From Acidobacteriota bacterium (lineage in GTDB: Bacteria; Acidobacteriota; Vicinamibacteria; Vicinamibacterales; UBA2999), in NCBI GenBank assembly GCA_021731165.1, contig JAKFXY010000013.1, forward strand, positions 1 to 32,139: a stretch of DNA of 32,139 nt, in the 5' to 3' direction. Shown here piece after piece: positions 23,744-32,139 of the stretch. Position numbers and translations under genes: made by a program. Within the stretch, counting starts at the first letter, position 1. Each line of letters opens with the position of its first letter. The notes under the pieces are model-generated. The model was not told the DNA's origin. It saw only the letters and a program-made list of their open reading frames with translations, and ran no database searches.

Positions 23744-26656
23744 TCAGTGCCGTGCCGCACGGGCCGCCAGCTGGGCTGGCGCGGTGGGAAGGGAGAGAGT
23801 GAAACGGGTACCATGGCCAGGACCACTCTCGCAGTCGATCAAGCCATCGTGTTCGCGCACAATGCCGTAGGTAATCGACAGACCGAGGCCCGTGCCCTGT
23901 CCGATCGACTTCGTCGTGAAAAACGGATCGTAGATGCGAGCCAGGTGCTCACTGGGAATCCCTGAGCCCGTATCGGCCACCTCCGCAATCGCTCGACCGT
24001 CATCGATTCGAGTCGAGACCGACAACCAGCCGCCTTTCGGCATCGCGTCCTTGGCATTGAGAAACAGGTTGAGAAACACCTGCTGCAGCTTGTGTTCGAT
24101 GCCACGTACGATGAGAGGTTCAGACGCAAGCTCTCGCCGCATCTTGATGCGGTGAATTTCGAACTGATGCTCGAGCAACGACAGCACGTCGGTGATCACC
24201 ACGTTGACGTCCACGGTAGTCAGATCGGAGGCCCCGATTGCGGCGGGCCGCGAGAGGTTCAGCAGTCCGTTGACAATCTTCGCGGCACGAAAGGTCTGAC
24301 GCTCGATCTTCTCGAGCAGGCGCGTGCGGGGGTCCTCCGGGTCGGCGCCTTCCAGAAGCATCTGCGTGAAACTGGAAATGCCGGTCAGCGGCGTGTTCAC
24401 CTCGTGAGCCACCCCGGCCGCCAACAGACCGATTGACGCCATCTTCTCGGAGATCTGCAACTGCTCCTCGAGCTGCACACGGCGCGTGATGTCCTCGACA
24501 ATCACGATTGTCCCGACCGTGGTCATCGCTGCGTCCGCCGACGCGCGCAGCGGCACTACCGACGCATTGACGATGATCGTGCGCCCCTCGCCGGCCGAAC
24601 GGCCGGCCAGCGGAATTCGCGAGAGAGTCGTGCCGCGAGGACAGTCGCGGCGTGCCGCCCGGACCGCTTCAACGAATGGCGGGGCGAACATGTCGTGGAG
24701 ATGGCGCCCGACGGACTCGCTGCGAGACACGCCGTACAGCTGTTCAAGTGCGTGGTTCCATCGGACGATTCGATCGTCGAGATTGACGACCAAGAGGCCG
24801 TCATCCAGTGACTCGAGGATGTTCTCATTGAAGCTGTGGAGCCGATCGAGTTCATCCGCCTTGACGTGCAGCTGCCGGTAGAGACGCGCATTCTCGAGCG
24901 CCGTTGCTATCTGACCGGCCACGGTCGCGAGCAACCCCATGTCCTCACTATTCAGCGGCCTGCCGGTAGCCTTCCGGCCAAGCGCGATGATGGCGATCGT
25001 GCCTTCCTTCGCCACACATGGAACGAAGTAGTACAGCCCGGCATCGCGCCAGAACTCGATCTCTTCGACTGGGAAGCGACTGACGGCCATCGGATCGTCG
25101 AGTGCCACGGTATGACCATCGCCAAGGCGTGTGCCGAGACCGGACTGTCGGGATAGTTCCGGCGGATGGCCATCACTAAAGCCCGACGCGCGAACGGAAC
25201 GGAAGTGTGGCTCTATCTCGTCATCGAGCATGAGGGCCATGCGATCGACAAGGAGGGTCTCTACGACACGCGAGACGAGGCGTTCGGCCAGCCGGTTCAG
25301 ATCGAGGTCGCTGTTGAGGTCACGGGCAAACCCGACAAGCGCACGGCGGTAGTCGTACCGATCGCGGTAGAACGCACGATCGAGCAGGCTCTGCATCGCT
25401 TCCTTCACCGGGGGCGCGAGCAGGAGTGCCACCAGGGTTGCGAGCACCGCGATCAACCAGTTGTGTCCGGTGTCGCCCTTGAGGAGCACCCGCTCCACGG
25501 CCTGCAGAAGAATCGCGTAGATCGCGACGATCGCCGAGAGCGCTGCTACGTATACCAGCGCGCGTTTGACGATGACCTCCACGTCCATCAGGCGATAGCG
25601 AACGATCGCCGAGGCGTACGCGAGCGGAATCAGACTCAACGGGATGGCTGACAATTGCATCGGCAGCGACGGCTCAATGCCAAAGGCATACGGCAGCGCA
25701 TATCCGAGCGCGAACGGCGTTGCCCCCAGCGTGGTACCCCAGGCAATCCAGCTGAGCTGTCGGCGTCCGGTGATCGAGCGAACCTCGGCCAATGCTCGGC
25801 CGAGGATGGCGAGGCCGCCGATGAAGGATACGGCCAGGTAGAAGAGCTCAATTCGATCGAGCGTCTCGATCAACCGAATGAACACCGGCGCACCCAGGCC
25901 ACCACGCGCAACCGCCACGACCCGGGCGGCGCCGAGCACGGCGGCCGGCACATAGAGCAGCGGGATGATGGTGCGGCCGGGCGAACCGGCGGTCCAGCGT
26001 CGTTCGCGCTCGGGAAAGATCAGTGTGAAGTGCAGGAAGAGCGGCGGGAGCAGCAACGTGGCCACGACGTCGCCCCAGTAGAAGATCCAATCCAGACGAT
26101 CGAGCCGGCCGCTAAAGGAGAATGTGAACAGGCCGAAGAAGGCGACCGATAGCCAGAAGAAGTGCAGCGTGGCCGGGTCGCGCGGGCGGCGGAGACGCAC
26201 GGCCCCGCCGATGATCAGCGTGAAGATGCCGACGCCCGCGAGCAGAAAGTAGAACGCGCCTGGGGCGTTGGGAATCGGGGCGACACGTACCTCGATGACT
26301 TGCGGCGAACCGAGGCGGAAGACGGTATATCGAACCAAGTCCCCGGCAGCGGCCGCGTGGAGAGCTCTGACCACGTCATCGACCGCCTGGACCGGACGGC
26401 CGTCAATGGCCAGGAGAACGTCCCCGGCCATGAGGCCGGCAACGGCCGCCGGGGTATGTGGTGCAATCTCTCCGACAACGACGCCTTCGGCTCGATGCGC
26501 CCAAAGGACTCCGTCCTCGAACTCATTCCAGGTAGCCACGGTCGCCACGTTTGCCACACCAAGACAAAGCAGCACAGCCACGACGACGGCCGGAAACACC
26601 GGTTGATGCCATCGCGCTAAGTCCAAGGCGCCGGTAAAAGAGCGGATCGCCGTCAT
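23744..26656 (-). CDS. Membrane sensor histidine kinase with PDZ, GAF and PAS domains
   Basis: From the ATG at 26656 the protein has 970 residues. One hydrophobic segment (about 21-41) is followed by a PDZ domain (about 55-125, probably periplasmic), then 7-9 membrane segments (about 132-416), a GAF domain (about 445-590), a PAS domain (about 607-720), the HisKA domain with phosphorylated H751 in GVAHEVNTPLTGI, and the ATPase domain with N-box (NLFLNAKDA, 862-870), DTGSGIP and GTGLGLSI. It should sense an envelope or membrane signal and phosphorylate the downstream sigma-54 regulator. A GTG at 26752 would add 32 residues but coincides with a -10-like TATAGT, so the ATG is preferred. PDZ domains are uncommon in histidine kinases. 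Confidence 0.9.
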   Translation of the reverse strand: MTAIRSFTGALDLARWHQPVFPAVVVAVLLCLGVANVATVATWNEFEDGVLWAHRAEGVVVGEIAPHTPAAVAGLMAGDVLLAIDGRPVQAVDDVVRALHAAAAGDLVRYTVFRLGSPQVIEVRVAPIPNAPGAFYFLLAGVGIFTLIIGGAVRLRRPRDPATLHFFWLSVAFFGLFTFSFSGRLDRLDWIFYWGDVVATLLLPPLFLHFTLIFPERERRWTAGSPGRTIIPLLYVPAAVLGAARVVAVARGGLGAPVFIRLIETLDRIELFYLAVSFIGGLAILGRALAEVRSITGRRQLSWIAWGTTLGATPFALGYALPYAFGIEPSLPMQLSAIPLSLIPLAYASAIVRYRLMDVEVIVKRALVYVAALSAIVAIYAILLQAVERVLLKGDTGHNWLIAVLATLVALLLAPPVKEAMQSLLDRAFYRDRYDYRRALVGFARDLNSDLDLNRLAERLVSRVVETLLVDRMALMLDDEIEPHFRSVRASGFSDGHPPELSRQSGLGTRLGDGHTVALDDPMAVSRFPVEEIEFWRDAGLYYFVPCVAKEGTIAIIALGRKATGRPLNSEDMGLLATVAGQIATALENARLYRQLHVKADELDRLHSFNENILESLDDGLLVVNLDDRIVRWNHALEQLYGVSRSESVGRHLHDMFAPPFVEAVRAARRDCPRGTTLSRIPLAGRSAGEGRTIIVNASVVPLRASADAAMTTVGTIVIVEDITRRVQLEEQLQISEKMASIGLLAAGVAHEVNTPLTGISSFTQMLLEGADPEDPRTRLLEKIERQTFRAAKIVNGLLNLSRPAAIGASDLTTVDVNVVITDVLSLLEHQFEIHRIKMRRELASEPLIVRGIEHKLQQVFLNLFLNAKDAMPKGGWLSVSTRIDDGRAIAEVADTGSGIPSEHLARIYDPFFTTKSIGQGTGLGLSITYGIVREHDGLIDCESGPGHGTRFTLSLPTAPAQLAARAARH

Positions 26657-26750
26657 GCTTCGACTGAATTGGGCTGAGGTACGCACCTCGGCACCCGATG
26701 AGGGAGCAATCGGTATACCAGCGCGAGGATCAGGGTTTTTCGCGTAAATC

Positions 26751-26756
26751 ACTATA
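26751..26756 (-). promoter_or_regulatory. Candidate -10 box of the histidine kinase operon
   Basis: The minus strand reads TTTATAGTG, with TATAGT at 26756..26751. No matching -35 is found. If used, transcription would start near 26744, leaving about 90 bases before the ATG at 26656. The 246-bp region 26657-26902 otherwise holds only the terminator of the gene upstream. Confidence 0.35.
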
Positions 26757-26853
26757 AATAAGTCTCTTATCAGCGGCTCTCACATCAAATAGCGTCCACG
26801 GATCCAACTGAAGGGAGTAGATATTCAACTTTTCGGAGACGCCGTCGAAAGAC

Positions 26854-26877
26854 AAAAAAAGGAGGCGATGCCTCCTT
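26854..26877 (-). terminator. Rho-independent terminator after the outer-membrane protein gene
   Basis: On the minus strand an AAGGAGGC / GCCTCCTT stem (8 bp with a 3-base loop, 26877..26859) runs into TTTTTTT (26860..26854). It starts 26 bp after the stop of the outer-membrane protein gene. This is the clearest intrinsic terminator in the window and separates that operon from the kinase operon. Confidence 0.88.
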
Positions 26878-26902
26878 GGTCCGTGGACCCGTACGTCGCC
26901 AG

Positions 26903-28795
26903 CTAGAAGCGGACGGTAAGGCCTCCGACCACGCGCGTGGGCGGCTTCACGACGAGCAGTTCATCGTAGATGGAACCACTCAACAGTTCTTCGCTGAACA
27001 GGTTGCGGACTGACACCAGCATCTCCCACTCCGCCGTCGAGAAGTTCAGGAACGGTAGTGCCTGGATCAGTTGGACGCCGAAACGTGCACCCAGCCGGCC
27101 GTTCGACGAAGAAGTGGCAGTGGCAAAGCCGGTGTTCAACTTGTAGACGGCAAGAAACTGGGTTGCCGTGACGGGGATTCGGCTCTCGATTGAGATCGTA
27201 ATGTCGTGGGTCCGCTCTGAGCCGGTTCGGACTGTCGATCCGGCAACCGCCACCAGCTGCGCTCGATCCGGAGACACGCGCTGCCAGTCGGCGTCCGCCT
27301 GCGTGTAGTCGATTGAAGCGCGGAGCCCGTCAACCATCTGGCGGCTGATGCCGAGTCCCCAACCACGCGCCACGAAGTCGCCACCGGAACCAACGTAGTA
27401 ATGCCCGATGCTGGCGGCCGCAGTCCCTGGCAGAGCGACACCGAACAGAGTTGCTATTTGGTCCTCGACTTCCTGACGGAAGCCGCGGATACCGATCATG
27501 AAATCACCCAGCCACTGCCGCTCGATGGAAGCCTCGACATGATCGACGTGCTCTGACGCAAGTCCGTGGCGCTGGGAGACCGGTGAGAAGGTGCGCTCCG
27601 GGGGCAGCCAGAGGCCAGTCGACGGCGGCAAGAACTCCTCGCCGCCAGGGGCCACTTCCCGATGCGACACGCTGCCATGGATCCGGATACTGCTCTCGAG
27701 GCTCGGAGCGAAAGTGATGCTGGCGCTCGGGCTGAGCAGGCCGCGATCATTCAGGTAGTCGTACCGCGCGTACTTGGCACCATAGCTCACACTGACTCGT
27801 GGCCCAGGCGTCCAGTGGTCGAACGCGTAGACCGCGCCGACGTTACGGCTGCCATCGGACATCGCGGCAAGCGCGTCAACGTTTCCTCCCACGTACTGCT
27901 GGGTTCCGTAGGAAAGGCCCGCTTCGTACTGATGCGCGGTCGGTGCACGGCTCAAGTAGGAGCCGGAAACAATCCAGGACGACAGGTCGCCCTGTGTCAT
28001 TGCGCCGCGCATTGCCCACTCGCCCGTGCCAGTCGGTACCGACAACGCCAGGTAGGTCACGCCATGCGGCATTCCGTCGAGGGCAAACAGCTCACCAGGA
28101 CGGTCGAACGACGTCCTCGTCAGCAGATTGATCTGGCCGCTGAGCGGCAGCGCGCTGAACAATCCCAGCGGGAATCGTGGCGAACGAGCGGAGGCTGAGC
28201 TCAGGCCGGCCAGTGAATCGCCCCCCAGGGCATCACCCTGGTCGTCAGTGAAGGATTCGATGTCGGCGTCTCTCAAGACGCTGCGCTTCAGGTGGCGAAG
28301 GCGCCACGCCACCTCACCATGATCGTGCGCGTCAGCGTCGGTCTCTTGAGTCTCACCGCTCGTCGCCGCGCCTGCGATTCCCGCCTCGAGCAGCTCTGGC
28401 TTGTCCCCGCTGTCGCCGCGGCGGTTCAGCTCAATTGTCGAAGAGGTGCGTGCGGCAGCCTTGACCTGAACCGTGCGCGCACGAGCAGGAACGTAACCCT
28501 CCAGGTGCGCCCGTACGAGGTAGGGACCAGGGGGAAGATTCCTAAAAATGAAGGCCCCGTCACGGGCAGAGACCGCAAAGACGCTGGTGGCACTGACTGC
28601 GGAGACGACAACCCCCGCAAGCGGCAGACCGCTCTGGTCGAGCACCGTACCGTACAGGTCGCCTTGGGGCACGACCGCCGCTGCCGGCTTGATGACCCCC
28701 ACAAGGCTGCGTGGCATGAGCTGTGCGGCCACCGGCGCAGACCCTGCCATCAGGACCATCGCCACCACAGGGCACAGGGTCAGGAAGTGGGTCAT
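26903..28795 (-). CDS. Outer-membrane beta-barrel protein with carboxypeptidase-regulatory-like domain (TonB-receptor-like)
   Basis: The 630-residue protein has a signal peptide (about 1-25, cleavage near AAQ), a carboxypeptidase-regulatory-like Ig-type domain (about 47-123; YGTVLDQSGLPLAGVVVSA ... GPYLVRAHLEGY) and a long region of alternating hydrophobic/aromatic strands ending in Phe, as outer-membrane barrels do. The plan recalls the Oar/TonB-dependent receptors abundant in Acidobacteriota, but the plug domain is short or missing and no TonB box is clear, so nutrient uptake is uncertain. It is the second gene after the secreted protein (32 bp gap) and ends in a strong terminator. Confidence 0.78.
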   Translation of the reverse strand: MTHFLTLCPVVAMVLMAGSAPVAAQLMPRSLVGVIKPAAAVVPQGDLYGTVLDQSGLPLAGVVVSAVSATSVFAVSARDGAFIFRNLPPGPYLVRAHLEGYVPARARTVQVKAAARTSSTIELNRRGDSGDKPELLEAGIAGAATSGETQETDADAHDHGEVAWRLRHLKRSVLRDADIESFTDDQGDALGGDSLAGLSSASARSPRFPLGLFSALPLSGQINLLTRTSFDRPGELFALDGMPHGVTYLALSVPTGTGEWAMRGAMTQGDLSSWIVSGSYLSRAPTAHQYEAGLSYGTQQYVGGNVDALAAMSDGSRNVGAVYAFDHWTPGPRVSVSYGAKYARYDYLNDRGLLSPSASITFAPSLESSIRIHGSVSHREVAPGGEEFLPPSTGLWLPPERTFSPVSQRHGLASEHVDHVEASIERQWLGDFMIGIRGFRQEVEDQIATLFGVALPGTAAASIGHYYVGSGGDFVARGWGLGISRQMVDGLRASIDYTQADADWQRVSPDRAQLVAVAGSTVRTGSERTHDITISIESRIPVTATQFLAVYKLNTGFATATSSSNGRLGARFGVQLIQALPFLNFSTAEWEMLVSVRNLFSEELLSGSIYDELLVVKPPTRVVGGLTVRF

Positions 28796-28827
28796 CGCGA
28801 TGTCACCGCGTGATCATGTTTACGCCT

Positions 28828-29919
28828 TCAGGACGCGTTCACCGTGAAGTTCACGTTCTGGGTGATCGACTTGCCTGCTGCCTTATCCGTGATCTTGATT
28901 TCGAGCCGGTAGTCGCCCGCTGGGAAGATCATCACCGGGACGGCCAGACCGCCCGGCACCGCGTGGCCGGCGGCCAGACTGAACTCGGGAGGCAGCGACT
29001 GCGCATTGAATTCCTGAGGTGCGGTCTTATTGAAGTACTTCTCGCCTTCGGCCGTCTTCTGGTGGAAGCTGAACTCCACGAGTACGTTGGGTTTGGTCGT
29101 CACCGGATCGGCGCTGACGCCGTAAATCCAGAAGGCCAACGAAAGTTCCCCGGCCTTGGCCAACTTCGCTTCCTTCGTCGGCTCGACTTTCATCGTCCCG
29201 AAGACGTAAGGATTCTCTGCCTGTTGATTTGCCGGAAGAGGGGACGTCAGCGGCTCGATGGCGCCCACGAGAATGCTACTCGTCTGCAGCCCGTCCTTCG
29301 TGAAGTCCGGAACGCTCAAACCGTGGCGCAGCAACCCCATCTTCGGCATCTGCTTCTTGTCGCCGGAGGACTGCTCCTTCATCGCGATGAAGAGGTCGTA
29401 CTCGCCGCCCGCCAGTGCCATGGCTCTCTGAAACTGACCGTCGCTCTTCAACGTAGCAAATGAGGCGGTGTCCCACGCATAGAGAGGACGCGCCGGCTGC
29501 TTGTCCTTGTCGTCGCCGGCCTTCTTATCGCCGCTGGCGGCCGCTGGGGCCGGGGGGGGATTCCTATTGACCGCGCGAACGTAAACCGCTGTGTTAGCCG
29601 ACGTGCCTGCGGGACGGTTGACCTTCAACGAAAACGGGATGTAAGTCGTCCCGTCCTGGCTCTTGATGAAGTGGTTCAAATCCCACGCGATCTCGATCTC
29701 ACCCTGCCGCTGATCTGCGCTGCCAGAAGCTGGGCTGACCGGTTCCGCGGCAGTGACTTTATCAACGAGCTGCACCAGCGCACGCACGTCCTCTTCCTGC
29801 TGCTTGTTGCGCTTTTCCTGCTCCTTGGCAACCTTCGGCGCCTGCGCAAACAGGAGGGTAGAGCCGCTCGAAAGGAATGCCAAAGCGGCACAGAGGGTAA
29901 TGACGCGACGAATCAACAT
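28828..29919 (-). CDS. Secreted protein of unknown function (GWxTD-like C-terminus)
   Basis: The protein (363 residues from the ATG at 29919) begins with a clear signal peptide (MLIRRVITLCAALAFLSSG, cleavage after LFAQ), then a charged Lys/Glu-rich helix and an Ala/Lys/Asp-rich linker near 125-145. The last ~60 residues (PAGDYRLEIKITDKAAGKSITQNVNFTV) look like the beta-rich end of GWxTD-domain proteins, but the rest is not recognised. The ATG at 29919 is preferred because AGAGG precedes it by 4 bases; ATGs at 29931 and 29943 are alternatives. It is first in a two-gene operon with the outer-membrane protein, so the two may work together in the envelope. Confidence 0.75.
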   Translation of the reverse strand: MLIRRVITLCAALAFLSSGSTLLFAQAPKVAKEQEKRNKQQEEDVRALVQLVDKVTAAEPVSPASGSADQRQGEIEIAWDLNHFIKSQDGTTYIPFSLKVNRPAGTSANTAVYVRAVNRNPPPAPAAASGDKKAGDDKDKQPARPLYAWDTASFATLKSDGQFQRAMALAGGEYDLFIAMKEQSSGDKKQMPKMGLLRHGLSVPDFTKDGLQTSSILVGAIEPLTSPLPANQQAENPYVFGTMKVEPTKEAKLAKAGELSLAFWIYGVSADPVTTKPNVLVEFSFHQKTAEGEKYFNKTAPQEFNAQSLPPEFSLAAGHAVPGGLAVPVMIFPAGDYRLEIKITDKAAGKSITQNVNFTVNAS

Positions 29920-29985
29920 GATGCCTCTCATCAAACGAGTCATGCGGCGCCAGGACTGGAGCCGGCCTGGAATTTAAACCGGCTG

Positions 29986-30014
29986 ATTGTAGGCTCGAAA
30001 CGCGGGCAAGTCAA
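29986..30014 (-). promoter_or_regulatory. Promoter of the secreted protein/outer-membrane protein operon
   Basis: On the minus strand TTGACT (30014..30009), a 17-bp spacer and TACAAT (29991..29986) form a near-consensus sigma-70 promoter. Transcription would start near 29979. The short leader can form a hairpin with AGCCGG/CCGGCT arms. It shares the 165-189 bp divergent region with the glgC promoter. Confidence 0.7.
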
Positions 30015-30079
30015 ACAGCCAAATCGGAGAAAATGCTAGCAATACTTGCCTTCGCTCGAGCTTCAAAGGCGGAGGCCCG

Positions 30080-30088
30080 TGCTATCAT
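30080..30088 (+). promoter_or_regulatory. Extended -10 promoter of glgC-eno
   Basis: TGCTATCAT is an extended -10 (TG-C-TATCAT). Transcription would start near 30095, only about 14 bases before the glgC ATG at 30109. The site rules out the in-frame TTG at 30046 as the start. No good -35 is present. Confidence 0.5.
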
Positions 30089-30108
30089 CGGCACCCCGCT
30101 GGGCATCC

Positions 30109-32139
<2,031 letters not shown>

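Overview
The window is chromosomal DNA of a GC-rich bacterium. The partial 16S rRNA gene at the left edge, together with gene content (small PurL with PurS and PurQ, a carboxypeptidase-regulatory-domain outer-membrane protein, a PDZ-domain histidine kinase), suits an Acidobacteriota member, perhaps Vicinamibacteria (subgroup 6). That placement is inferred from memory of 16S motifs and not from a search. No phage, insertion sequence, CRISPR array or tRNA gene was seen.

Layout. (1) 1-1159: 5' part of a 16S gene on the minus strand, its leader with a boxA-like element, and two tandem promoters with consensus -35 boxes. (2) 1160-3388: tyrS (minus) and a divergent exported metallophosphoesterase (plus). 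(3) 3360-12436: a minus-strand operon in the order M16 peptidase, purB, purS, purQ, purL, purF, purM, purN, mostly joined by 1-4 bp stop/start overlaps. It covers most steps from PRPP to IMP; purD stands alone at 13824-15104, and purC, purE/K and purH are not in the window. (4) 12682-13758: rlmN, divergent from the pur operon. (5) 15324-22262: a plus-strand run of rpsU, a zinc-ribbon protein, then a STAS protein, a UbiA-type prenyl-phosphate transferase, a DUF362 protein, an Arg-rich coiled-coil protein and two paralogous family-4 glycosyltransferases. The second part looks like a cell-envelope glycan or lipid-carrier locus. (6) 22264-26656 (minus): a sigma-54-type response regulator and its large PDZ/GAF/PAS histidine kinase. 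(7) 26903-29919 (minus): a secreted protein of unknown function and a TonB-receptor-like outer-membrane protein, with a good promoter and a rho-independent terminator. (8) 30109-end: glgC followed 11 bp later by eno, which is cut by the window edge.

Most of the window is housekeeping. The parts worth a second look are the STAS/UbiA/DUF362/GT cluster, whose second glycosyltransferase has lost two signature residues; the nested palindrome over the rRNA promoter; an M16 peptidase translationally coupled to purine synthesis; a recurrent extended -10 motif TGCTANNAT; and the PDZ-kinase/sigma-54 regulator pair. Start codons were moved from the longest open frame wherever the upstream part is a shadow of a neighbouring gene or lies upstream of a predicted promoter.
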